Assembly (NCBI GenBank): GCA_017410365.1
Contig: JAFQQY010000043.1
Coordinates: forward strand, 1 to 64,000
Direction of reading: 5' to 3'
Source: Prevotella sp.
GTDB lineage: Bacteria > Bacteroidota > Bacteroidia > Bacteroidales > Bacteroidaceae
DNA: 64,000 nucleotides
Shown here: positions 1 through 6,715 of the stretch, in pieces
Position numbering within the stretch: the first letter of the stretch is position 1
Layout: each line of letters opens with the position of its first letter
Made by a program: the position numbers and the translations under genes
The notes under the pieces: model-generated
Seen by the model: the letters and a program-made list of their open reading frames with translations, nothing else
What the model was told of the DNA's origin: nothing
Databases searched by the model: none

Positions 1-289
1 AAAGAAAAGCAGGAATCCAACTATCTTTATTTTCTAATAATTTCTCATTCTGAAACCATGCATCAAATTGCACTGTGGGGTGTTTGAAGTCGCCATCTTT
101 AGGGTTTAAGATGAGGGCAAACTTTAAACCATTGGTCAACATCTCATCTATTGCTAGATTCAGTGCATTAGGTTGCTGTTTCACAGGCTCTAAAATCGGC
201 ACAATAGAATTTTGCTCTTGGTGTTCTGCCGAAAATTCTCTTAAAGCCTTAAGCTCATATTGTTTTGCACGAAGATATGGATAATACAT
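1..289 (-). CDS. sce7725-type (Beta protein family) protein, partial
   Basis: Only the first 96 codons are present; the gene runs leftward off the window. It starts at an ATG (289-287) three bases after the stop of the sce7726-type gene, so the two are cotranscribed and probably translationally linked. The visible part begins MYYPYLRAKQYEL and continues with an EFSAEHQEQNSIVPILEPVK stretch, then a region on a 'DGDFKHP' turn. This opening (PxLRxKxxEL, then IVPILEPVK) is what I associate with the sce7725/Beta-protein family, which is commonly found next to sce7726. The biochemical role is not known to me. Family call is from pattern memory plus the partner gene; the missing C-terminal two thirds could not be examined. 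Confidence 0.7.
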   Translation of the reverse strand, partial: MYYPYLRAKQYELKALREFSAEHQEQNSIVPILEPVKQQPNALNLAIDEMLTNGLKFALILNPKDGDFKHPTVQFDAWFQNEKLLENKDSWIPAFL

Positions 290-292
290 AAT

Positions 293-1162
293 CTATGCTT
301 GATTTATGTTAATATTCAACTGTTCCAATAATTTATTAGCCTTGTCTTCTGGCAAATTTAGACTTAACATCATTTGTCTAATTGACATAGGATATTTTCG
401 TAATAGCGCCGTATTATTTTTGCGTTTCTTAATTTCACGCAAAAATAAATCTCTCAATTTATTAGGATTTGCTTTTGAAATAACCTGATAACAATATTTG
501 TACATATCATAACCTGCTACTCCTTCTAAAGATTCTCCCAACGATAGTACAATATTTTTATATTCTTCAGTTCTAAGACAAGACATTAGTGCTTCAGATT
601 CAAAGCGTTCATTCTGTTCTGCATGCCTAATCTCTTTTAGGATAATACGTCCACTGTTTCGGCTCATTGCTATGATGCCAGTTGTAGACTCAATAATGTC
701 ACAATATTCATCTACTTTATCCTCGGGAATAATTATATAGCATTTATCAAAAAAGCGTTTATAATCGTCCATTTGTTTATCTAGTCTACGAGGAGTATCG
801 TACTCAGTTTTGATTTCAAAGGCTTTGCTCTCTCCATTGAACATCACCATATCAGCAATAGAGTTCCCAACTCTAAATTCACTAAAATATACAGAGTTTC
901 TTGTACCGTACTTTTTAAGAAGTAATTTTATCAACTCATTCTTATATACATACTCACATCTGTAGTGTTTAGAGATTACAGAATAAGATTTTTTTAGCAG
1001 GTCTGAATATGTAGCACATCTTAATATGCCATATCTTGAGGCTAACCAATTAAAATGTGAATAGTCATTGTAATTTAAGACATCTATAAATGCACTACGA
1101 GAGAAGGCTGAAGATAAGTCCCTCAGTCTAACTAACTCTTTATTTGCACTAATTGCTGCCAT
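293..1162 (-). CDS. sce7726-type protein with a PD-(D/E)xK-like nuclease core
   Basis: A 289-residue protein. I chose the ATG at 1162 because a -7 box (TACCTTTG, 1192-1199) lies about 30 bases upstream; the longer reading frame from 1237 would begin upstream of the transcription start. Residues 95-122 show a candidate restriction-like nuclease signature: R97, D104 in 'SIADMVMFNG', then E116-x-K118 in 'AFEIKTEYD', followed by a hydrophobic strand 'CYIII'. That D...ExK spacing is typical of PD-(D/E)xK enzymes. The C-terminal half is basic and helical. It sits upstream of, and three bases from, the sce7725-type gene. Function is unknown; a nuclease in a defence or DNA-processing pair is inference. 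Nothing suggests truncation. Confidence 0.8.
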   Translation of the reverse strand: MAAISANKELVRLRDLSSAFSRSAFIDVLNYNDYSHFNWLASRYGILRCATYSDLLKKSYSVISKHYRCEYVYKNELIKLLLKKYGTRNSVYFSEFRVGNSIADMVMFNGESKAFEIKTEYDTPRRLDKQMDDYKRFFDKCYIIIPEDKVDEYCDIIESTTGIIAMSRNSGRIILKEIRHAEQNERFESEALMSCLRTEEYKNIVLSLGESLEGVAGYDMYKYCYQVISKANPNKLRDLFLREIKKRKNNTALLRKYPMSIRQMMLSLNLPEDKANKLLEQLNININQA

Positions 1163-1191
1163 ATACAATATACCCAAATTAAATCTTATTG

Positions 1192-1199
1192 CAAAGGTA
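1192..1199 (-). promoter_or_regulatory. Bacteroidetes -7 box for the sce7726/sce7725 pair
   Basis: TACCTTTG on the minus strand, matching TAnnTTTG. It places the start of transcription near 1185 and gives a leader of about 20 bases before the ATG at 1162, which is the reason for choosing that start codon. Confidence 0.65.
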
Positions 1200-1237
1200 G
1201 TGATTTTTTTTGCCTTATATAAAATTTTAGGCAACAA

Positions 1238-1810
1238 AATAACTGCTTGCTTAATTATTTTTGCAAAATATGCTAATATAGAATCTTGGTCACATAGTAT
1301 TATCTATGCGTAAGATACAAATTATTTGTCATTTTCTTTTCGTTGGTACAACCTGCCACCACCCTTTGCCTTATTATGTTAGCATCGTATTTATTTAAAC
1401 GAACGCTATAACATTGACCACCTCTGCTCTGTACCCATCATACGATACGACAGGGCTTTGCCTACAAGTTAGGACGGAATTCGAGTTACTTATATAAAAA
1501 ATCATCGGTCACATCACCTTTGAAATTTTGATGATTTTTCAAATGCAAAGATACAAAAAGGAATTGATTAAATGATAAATTGCATAGAGTTTTATTCTCT
1601 ATAAATAAAATACCTCTTTGGATTGCTCTCATGAAAGCAAAAATGTACGATGCATGAAATGGCAATATAATCAGCATCCCTTCCTGCGGTGTAGGCGTAA
1701 GCGATGAAAACATACCGTATTGCTTTACATGTTTTTGTCGCTGAACGGAATAGCTCGACACGTTCTTCATGGGATTTCTGAGCGTAGAGTGACATCTATA
1801 GCATGATAAT
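1238..1810. other. Gene-poor stretch with a short hairpin unit
   Basis: No convincing gene. A plus-strand TATTTTTG (1256-1263) could be a promoter but leads to no frame. At 1497-1506 and 1530-1539 there is a perfect 10-bp inverted repeat (AAAAATCATC / GATGATTTTT) around a 23-base loop, with T-rich flanks on both strands. A minus-strand TATCTTTG box (1546-1553) would start transcription right at this hairpin. A 67-codon minus-strand frame at 1592-1795 (rich in aromatic residues and Cys/His) has no promoter that fits it and looks more like a repeat remnant than a gene. Confidence 0.5.
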
Positions 1811-1841
1811 TTTGTTGTTTGAAATTTTATTCTTATTTTTG
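1811..1841 (+). promoter_or_regulatory. Promoter of the tRNA-like RNA
   Basis: TTTG at 1811-1814, 19 bases, then TATTTTTG at 1834-1841: a full match to the Bacteroidetes vegetative promoter (TTTG, 19-21 bases, TAnnTTTG). Transcription would start close to 1846, exactly at the 5' strand of the closing stem of the RNA below. Confidence 0.75.
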
Positions 1842-1845
1842 CAGC

Positions 1846-1941
1846 GGATTGATGGTCGCATCGGTAGCGGGGCTTCCCAAAAGGCAGCATATTGCAAGGT
1901 TCAACTCCTTCGCCAATCCTCATAGGGGCGTTTGCCCCTAT
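1846..1941 (+). ncRNA. Small tRNA-like RNA (possible degenerate tRNA-Gly)
   Basis: A stand-alone unit between a strong promoter and an intrinsic terminator. Seen in the sequence: a closing stem GGATTG (1846-1851) with CAATCC (1914-1919); a D-arm-like hairpin TCGC-ATCGGTA-GCGG (1856-1870) with GGTA in the loop; a T-arm-like hairpin AAGG-TTCAACT-CCTT (1896-1910) with a 7-base loop of tRNA type; and a central TTCCCAA (1874-1880) that would present a CCC (glycine) anticodon. The anticodon stem pairs poorly, the acceptor is 6 rather than 7 bp, and the 3' end after the acceptor is TCA rather than CCA. It is either a decayed or divergent tRNA or a tRNA-mimicking small RNA. No protein frame fits the unit. 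Confidence 0.5.
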
Positions 1942-1950
1942 TTTATTTTC
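1922..1950 (+). terminator. Intrinsic terminator of the tRNA-like RNA
   Basis: ATAGGGGC (1922-1929), loop GTTT, GCCCCTAT (1934-1941): a perfect 8-bp stem followed by TTTATTTT. It starts three bases after the closing stem of the RNA. Confidence 0.85.
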
Positions 1951-2500
1951 AAACCTGGCGGTGTTTGGACATAAAGACATATTTATTTAAGACATAAGGA
2001 AAAAATTAATCCTTCAAATCCGTGTAATCCTTAGACATAAAAACATAATTATAGAAGATATTAAAGATAATATAATTTCTAAGAATTCGGTAATTTGGCA
2101 CTAATTTTTTCGGTAATTTGGCATCGATTTGTTCGGTGATTTGGCTTTTTCTTTTGAAAATTCGGTAATTTGGCATCGATTTGTTCGGTAATTTGGCGGT
2201 GATTTGGACATAAAGACATATTTCTAAAGACACGAGGACTGAGGGAAGTGTTTGGACATAAAGACATGTTTATTTAAGACATAAGGACACAAAGACATAA
2301 GGACAAAAATATAATCCATTAAATCCATGTAATCCTTAGACATAAAAACATATAATTATTCTTAGACATAAAGACATAAGGAAAAAATTAATCCTTCAAA
2401 TCCAAGTAATCCTTAGACAGAAAGACATATAATTATTCTTAGACATAAAGACAAAATATAATCCATTAAATCCATGTAATCCTTAGACAAAAGACATATT
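1950..2500. repeat. Field of short interspersed direct repeats
   Basis: Several repeat motifs are shuffled together. TCGGTAATTTGGC or a one-base variant occurs about five times between 2090 and 2210, often as a pair with ATCGATTTG between. GACATAAAGACAT occurs at 1969, 2211, 2257 and nearby. A longer motif (AATCC, six or so bases, AAATCC, then GTAATCCTTAGACA) occurs four times, near 2011, 2311, 2391 and 2459, with few differences between copies. Minus-strand frames here start with the same ATG-TCT-TTA-TGT because they lie in the repeat, not because they are genes. Confidence 0.75.
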
Positions 2501-2589
2501 TTAACAAAATATAACTACAAAAAATTTGGATTGAACGCATTGTGCACAAAATAGCGGGACTTTTGCACCAGAGAAACAAAGTGTAAATC

Positions 2590-2620
2590 TTTGGCTGTTG
2601 TCGAGATTTAATTATCTTTG
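2590..2620 (+). promoter_or_regulatory. Promoter of the acidic repeat protein gene
   Basis: TTTG (2590-2593), 19 bases, TATCTTTG (2613-2620). The start of transcription falls near 2626, leaving a leader of about 35 bases to the ATG at 2661 and ruling out the longer frame from 2598. Confidence 0.75.
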
Positions 2621-2660
2621 CAGCCGGAGAGTAGTTGATAACAATCTAAATTTTAAAGCA

Positions 2661-3503
2661 ATGAAAAAGCCTAAGGTGTATTACGTGAGATTGAAGAAAA
2701 TGTTGGTTCAGCTCAAACAGATGCAAACTGAATTGCAGCAGATGCACGATGAAGTGGAGGAGAGGTATGACAACCTGTCTGAAAATCGGAAATATTCTGA
2801 TTTCGGATATGAAATGGAAGAGGCTATCGACAACTTGTATAATGCTTACTCTGACGAAATAGACAGCCTTATTGATTATATTGATGATGCTGCTTTCGGA
2901 TTCATGACATTGCCTTTGGCTGATGGGTATCCGTCTCAGCGAGGATATGAAGAGTATGAGGAAATGAAGCAGTTGGATGAGGCTGAGAAAGGTACAATAG
3001 CAAAGTTTAATAACGAGTGTGCTCCGTCAACCGGAACAGATGCTGATGATGATAATTCTGGCAATAGCAAGGATTATGATGAGGCAATTGCTGCATTGAA
3101 CTCTTTGGCTGGCATGACAGGTGCTTATATGGGATGGAAGATAGGCAGCAGCATAGGCTTTAATAATATGAATGAACAGAAAGATACGCCGAAAGGCTAT
3201 CAGGGGTATAGCACAGACGACCCGGAGTGGCGCGATGAGGATAACGACGGCTACGACGACCGAGACGAGGCTAACGATGGATTTGATGACAGGGATGATA
3301 GTGAGTGGGATGATGATGAAGAAGATGATTACGAAGAGGATTATGATTGCGAAGATGGTTATGATGATGAGGATGACTATGATAGTGAAGAGGATTATGA
3401 TGATGAGGATGACTATGATAGTGAAGAGGATTATGATGATGAGGATGACTATGATAGTGATGGCTTTGAAGATGATTATGACCGTGATGAGAGGGATTGG
3501 TAA
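2661..3503 (+). CDS. Acidic protein with Asp/Glu/Tyr tandem repeats
   Basis: A 280-residue protein of unknown function. I start it at the ATG at 2661 (MKKPKVYYVRLKK) because the promoter at 2590-2620 lies between the longer start and this one. Residues 1-60 are basic then helical, with heptad-like Q/M spacing ('LVQLKQMQTELQQMHDEVEERYDNL'-type pattern), suggesting a short coiled coil. A Gly-rich hydrophobic patch (SLAGMTGAYMGWKIGSSIG) follows near residue 150. The last 90 residues are almost only D, E, Y, S and G, with a 12-residue unit (Y-DDEDDYDSEED) repeated two and two-thirds times. There is no signal peptide. The acidic tail could bind metal or mimic DNA; both are guesses. Stands alone in its transcription unit. 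Confidence 0.7.
   Translation: MKKPKVYYVRLKKMLVQLKQMQTELQQMHDEVEERYDNLSENRKYSDFGYEMEEAIDNLYNAYSDEIDSLIDYIDDAAFGFMTLPLADGYPSQRGYEEYEEMKQLDEAEKGTIAKFNNECAPSTGTDADDDNSGNSKDYDEAIAALNSLAGMTGAYMGWKIGSSIGFNNMNEQKDTPKGYQGYSTDDPEWRDEDNDGYDDRDEANDGFDDRDDSEWDDDEEDDYEEDYDCEDGYDDEDDYDSEEDYDDEDDYDSEEDYDDEDDYDSDGFEDDYDRDERDW
3360..3458 (+). repeat. 36-bp in-frame tandem repeat
   Basis: Two full copies (3360-3395, 3396-3431) and 27 bases of a third of a 36-bp unit that encodes Y-DDEDDYDSEED. The copies are identical at DNA level, so the array is recent and likely to vary in copy number between strains. Confidence 0.9.
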
Positions 3504-3588
3504 TGAGTAATGAGCGTTCTGGGAATGTTCTTATTTTAAAATTTTTTAAAACATTGTCAATTTATTCGTATATATTAATAATAAGGTG

Positions 3589-3596
3589 TAACTTTG
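3589..3596 (+). promoter_or_regulatory. -7 box upstream of ffh
   Basis: TAACTTTG matching TAnnTTTG, about 80 bases before the ffh ATG. No clear -33 element at the expected distance. Confidence 0.5.
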
Positions 3597-3674
3597 CAGA
3601 ATATTTTCATCTTCCTGATGGTTTGCGCTTCGGGACGGGTGACTTGATAAATGGAAATTTGAAAGAAAAAGATA

Positions 3675-5030
3675 ATGTTTGAAAATTTAAGTGAAAGACT
3701 TGAACGCTCGTTCAAGATACTTAAGGGTGAGGGAAAAATCACCGAGATTAATGTAGCGGAGACGCTGAAGGATGTGCGCCGCGCATTGCTTGATGCCGAC
3801 GTGAACTATAAGGTGGCAAAGTCGTTTACAGACACTGTTAAGCAGAAGGCTATAGGTATGAACGTGCTTACAGCCGTGAAGCCAAGTCAGTTGATGGTGA
3901 AGATTGTACACGACGAGTTGGCGCTGTTGATGGGTGGCAAGGCCGTAGAACTGAAGCTTGAGGGTCGTCCGGCAATCGTGCTGATGTCAGGTCTGCAAGG
4001 TTCTGGTAAGACAACATTCAGCGGAAAGCTTGCCAATATGCTTAAGAACAAGCAGCACAAGAACCCGCTGCTCGTTGCCTGCGACGTTTACCGTCCTGCT
4101 GCCATTGAACAGTTGAAGGTGGTGGGCGAGACCGTTGGCGTGCCAGTATATTCTGAACCAGAGAGCAAGAACGTTGTAGAGATTGCTGAGAATGCCATCC
4201 GCTATGCAAAGCAGAACAACCATAACGTCGTAATCGTCGATACTGCCGGTCGTCTGGCTGTTGACGAGGAGATGATGGATGAGATAGCACGACTGAAGAA
4301 TGCTCTGAATCCAGACGAGACTCTTTTTGTTGTTGACTCGATGACCGGTCAGGATGCCGTGAACACAGCCAAGGCGTTCAACGACCGTCTTGACTTTGAC
4401 GGCGTGGTGCTGACAAAGCTTGATGGCGATACGCGTGGCGGTGCGGCTCTGTCTATTCGTACCGTGGTTACAAAGCCTATCAAGTTTGTGGGTACAGGCG
4501 AGAAGATGGAGGCTATCGACGTGTTCCATCCTGAGCGTATGGCCGACCGAATCTTGGGCATGGGCGACATCGTCAGTTTGGTGGAGCGTGCGCAGGAGCA
4601 GTTCGACGAGAAGCAAGCCAAGGAACTGGAGAAGAAAATCAGAAAGAACCAGTTTGACTTCAACGACTTCATGAATCAGATTCAGCAGATAAAGAAGATG
4701 GGTAACATCAAGGACTTGGCTGCTATGATTCCAGGCGTTGGCAAGGCTATCAAGGATGTTGACATAGACGACAATGCGTTCAAGAGCATCGAGGCAATCA
4801 TCAACAGTATGACTCCAAAGGAGCGCAGTCATCCGGAGATTATCAACCAGAGCCGTAAGTTGCGCATTGCAAAGGGTTCGGGCACAAAGCTTGACGAGGT
4901 GAACCGCTTGCTGAAGCAGTTTGACCAGATGCGCAAGATGATGAAGATGGTGGCTGGCACATCAAGCAGCAAGATGATGCAGATGGCCAATGCGATGAAG
5001 AATATGAAGGGCGGAATGCCGAAGTTTTAA
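3675..5030 (+). CDS. ffh: Signal recognition particle protein Ffh (SRP54)
   Basis: The 451-residue GTPase of the signal recognition particle, which binds signal sequences of nascent membrane and secreted proteins and docks with FtsY. An N-terminal four-helix domain is followed by the NG GTPase: P-loop GLQGSGKT at residues 106-113, 'DVYRPAAIEQL', 'DTAGRL' and the 'TKLDGDTRGGAA' specificity motif. The M domain (from about residue 300) ends in the expected Met-rich helix (MRKMMKMV..., MMQMANAMKNMKGGMPKF). Length is normal for the family. The 4.5S RNA partner is not in this window. Followed by a block of octamer repeats before folD. Confidence 0.97.
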   Translation: MFENLSERLERSFKILKGEGKITEINVAETLKDVRRALLDADVNYKVAKSFTDTVKQKAIGMNVLTAVKPSQLMVKIVHDELALLMGGKAVELKLEGRPAIVLMSGLQGSGKTTFSGKLANMLKNKQHKNPLLVACDVYRPAAIEQLKVVGETVGVPVYSEPESKNVVEIAENAIRYAKQNNHNVVIVDTAGRLAVDEEMMDEIARLKNALNPDETLFVVDSMTGQDAVNTAKAFNDRLDFDGVVLTKLDGDTRGGAALSIRTVVTKPIKFVGTGEKMEAIDVFHPERMADRILGMGDIVSLVERAQEQFDEKQAKELEKKIRKNQFDFNDFMNQIQQIKKMGNIKDLAAMIPGVGKAIKDVDIDDNAFKSIEAIINSMTPKERSHPEIINQSRKLRIAKGSGTKLDEVNRLLKQFDQMRKMMKMVAGTSSSKMMQMANAMKNMKGGMPKF

Positions 5031-5032
5031 AA

Positions 5033-5187
5033 TAGTTGATGAGTTGACAAGTAGACAAGTAGACGAGTTGATTGATTTAGTTGATGAGTTAATAAGTAAA
5101 TAAGTAAACGAGTAAACAAGTAGACGAGTAAACAAGTTATATGATACACAAAGGCAATTAACTTGTCAACTCGTTAACTTGTTAACT
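5033..5187. repeat. Octamer repeat block (AGTTGACA/G family), both orientations
   Basis: About twelve consecutive 8-base units of the form AGTTGACA, AGTAGACG, AGTAAACA and so on (5033-5136), then a short spacer and units in the opposite orientation (ACTTGTCA, ACTCGTTA; 5160-5187). The two arms are complementary and could fold into one long imperfect hairpin downstream of ffh. It is followed by C7A8 just before folD. The same family recurs at 6088-6245, 8795-8914 and 37879-37996. Confidence 0.85.
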
Positions 5188-5205
5188 CCCCCCCAAAAAA
5201 AATAT

Positions 5206-6084
5206 ATGCAACTAATAGATGGTAAGGCTACTGCTGCCCAGATAAAGCAGGAGATAGCGGAAGAGGTTAAAAAGATTGTTGAGGCAGGTGGCAAGCAGCC
5301 ACATCTGGCAGCCGTGCTCGTTGGTCACGACGGCGGTTCTGAGACATACGTAAAGAACAAGGTGCTGGCATGCGAAGCCTGCGGTTTTAAATCTACATTG
5401 ATTCGTTATGAAGACGACATCACTGAAGAGGAGTTGCTGGCATGTGTGGACAAACTGAACAAAGATGCCGACGTTGACGGCTTTATCGTTCAGTTGCCAT
5501 TGCCAAAGCACATTGACGAGCAGAAGATTATCGAGGCTATCGACTACCGCAAGGATGTTGACGGATTCCATCCAATCAACGTAGGTCGTATGGCTATCGG
5601 TCTGTCATGCTTCATCTCTGCCACACCGCTCGGCATCATTACATTGCTGAAGCGTTATGGCATTGAGACATCAGGCAAGAAGTGCGTGATATTGGGTCGC
5701 TCAAATATTGTTGGCAAGCCAATGGCGCAGCTGATGATGCAGAAGCAGTATGGCGATGCAACCGTAACGGTTTGTCACAGCCGTTCAAAGACTCTTAAGG
5801 AAGAATGCCTTGAGGCTGACATCATAATAGCAGCCATAGGTAGTCCGGAGTTCGTAACTGCCGACATGGTGAAAGAGGGTGCTGTTATCGTTGACGTGGG
5901 TACTACCCGTGTGCCAGATGCATCACGCAAGACTGGTTTCCGCTTGTGCGGCGACGTGAAGTTCGACGAGGTTGCACCTAAGTGCTCTTATATTACTCCA
6001 GTGCCGGGCGGTGTTGGTCCGATGACAATCTGTTCGCTGATGAAGAACACCTTGTCGGCTGGAAAGAAGGAGTTTTATGTGTAA
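5206..6084 (+). CDS. folD: Methylenetetrahydrofolate dehydrogenase/cyclohydrolase FolD
   Basis: A 292-residue bifunctional enzyme that interconverts 5,10-methylene-, 5,10-methenyl- and 10-formyl-tetrahydrofolate in the cytoplasm, with NADP as the usual cofactor. Key motifs: Y48-VKN-K52 (the catalytic YxxxK), '[14 protein letters not shown]', the Rossmann signature '[11 protein letters not shown]', and the C-terminal '[10 protein letters not shown]'. I start at the ATG at 5206 ([10 protein letters not shown]); the frame can be read upstream from 5179 but that adds residues encoded by the octamer repeat and the C7A8 tract, which no family member would need. The homopolymer pair directly before the start is unusual and could alter translation if it slips. 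Confidence 0.96.
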   Translation: MQLIDGKATAAQIKQEIAEEVKKIVEAGGKQPHLAAVLVGHDGGSETYVKNKVLACEACGFKSTLIRYEDDITEEELLACVDKLNKDADVDGFIVQLPLPKHIDEQKIIEAIDYRKDVDGFHPINVGRMAIGLSCFISATPLGIITLLKRYGIETSGKKCVILGRSNIVGKPMAQLMMQKQYGDATVTVCHSRSKTLKEECLEADIIIAAIGSPEFVTADMVKEGAVIVDVGTTRVPDASRKTGFRLCGDVKFDEVAPKCSYITPVPGGVGPMTICSLMKNTLSAGKKEFYV

Positions 6085-6087
6085 GTT

Positions 6088-6245
6088 GGTGAGTTGATGA
6101 GTTGACTAGTAAACAATTTAAGTGAAATAGGAGTGAGCAAGTTGACAGATATACAGGTAGATAAGTTGACCATTAGACAAGTTGACCAGTTGGACGATGC
6201 AGAAGCAAGCAACTCGTCAACTCGTCAACTGGTTAACTCGTCAAC
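6088..6245. repeat. Octamer repeat block running into a gene
   Basis: Same AGTTGAC-type family as at 5033-5187. Forward units (AGTTGATG, AGTTGACT, AAGTTGAC, AGTTGACC) extend to about 6190, then units in reverse orientation (AACTCGTC repeated, 6212-6245). The block covers the first 35 codons of the TPR gene. Confidence 0.8.
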
Positions 6246-6438
6246 TGCCGAAGCCGACTTGTCGAGCGAAGAGTATTATAATCAGGGTAACGCTTTTAGG
6301 AAGCAGGGTAACTGGCAGGAAGCGATAAACTGCTATATCAAGGCTATAGAACTCGACCCAGAGAGTCCGGCTGTTGAGGCAAAGCGTATGCTCGACGATA
6401 TACTCGACTTCTATAATAAAGATATGTATAATCCATAA
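6133..6438 (+). CDS. Small TPR protein with a repeat-derived N-terminus
   Basis: A 101-residue frame starting at GTG 6133. Residues 44-85 are one and a half tetratricopeptide units: 'SSEEYYNQGNAFRKQGNWQ' then 'EAINCYIKAIELDPESP', with the canonical W/G/Y/A/P positions. Residues 2-42 are polar low-complexity sequence (KLTDIQVDKLTIRQVDQLDD, then SSTRQLVNSST) that is the direct translation of the octamer repeat in both orientations. A later TTG at 6262 would give only the TPR part and cannot be excluded as the start. It precedes the oxidoreductase genes by 40 bases and is likely cotranscribed; I know small TPR genes in this position in related genomes, but the function is not established. Confidence 0.7.
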   Translation: MSKLTDIQVDKLTIRQVDQLDDAEASNSSTRQLVNSSTAEADLSSEEYYNQGNAFRKQGNWQEAINCYIKAIELDPESPAVEAKRMLDDILDFYNKDMYNP

Positions 6439-6477
6439 GTGATTTTTTTAATCAACGCTAAACTAAATATTTAAACT

Positions 6478-6708
6478 ATGAGCAAGATGAAAGGTGCCAT
6501 CGTGGTAGATACCAATCGCTGTAAAGGTTGTGCGCTCTGTATAGAAGCATGCCCTCAGCAGGTTATCGCTATGGCTAAGAAAGTGAATGTCAGCGGCTAT
6601 CCCTTTGTTGAGGTGGTAAAGGCTGAGTCGTGTGTGGGCTGTGCCGCCTGTGGCATAGTTTGCCCAGATGGCTGCATCACTGTTTATCGTAAGAAAGTAG
6701 AGGAGTAA
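6478..6708 (+). CDS. korD: 4Fe-4S ferredoxin-like (delta) subunit of 2-oxoacid oxidoreductase
   Basis: A 76-residue iron-sulfur protein with two CxxCxxCxxxCP clusters: C-KGC-ALC-IEACP near residues 15-26 and C-VGC-AAC-GIVCP near 47-58. It would carry electrons from the TPP-dependent subunits to ferredoxin. It is the first of four linked genes (delta, alpha, beta, then gamma after a gap), eight bases before the alpha subunit. The subunit set fits the KOR/VOR type; the substrate (2-oxoglutarate or branched-chain 2-oxoacids) cannot be settled from sequence alone. Confidence 0.92.
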   Translation: MSKMKGAIVVDTNRCKGCALCIEACPQQVIAMAKKVNVSGYPFVEVVKAESCVGCAACGIVCPDGCITVYRKKVEE

Positions 6709-6715
6709 AAAGATT

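Noticed and set aside
1256-1263. Plus-strand TATTTTTG as a promoter
   Set aside because: Matches the -7 box, but there is no -33 element and no gene or structured RNA follows before 1811.
1486-1980. Minus-strand frames at 1486-1980 and 1592-1795
   Set aside because: The longer one reads through the tRNA-like unit, its terminator and the repeat; the shorter (67 codons) has no fitting promoter and odd composition. It may be a remnant of a repeated sequence.
2006-2267. Minus-strand frames in the repeat field
   Set aside because: They start at the repeated ATGTCTTTATGTCC motif and translate the TTCGGTAATTTGGC repeat; no protein-like composition.
3987-4832. 281-codon minus-strand frame opposite ffh
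   Set aside because: Entirely inside a certain gene on the other strand, no promoter and shadow-type composition. The same holds for long frames opposite pyk (13730-14359), pepO (18844-19701) and the AAA gene (25219-26094).
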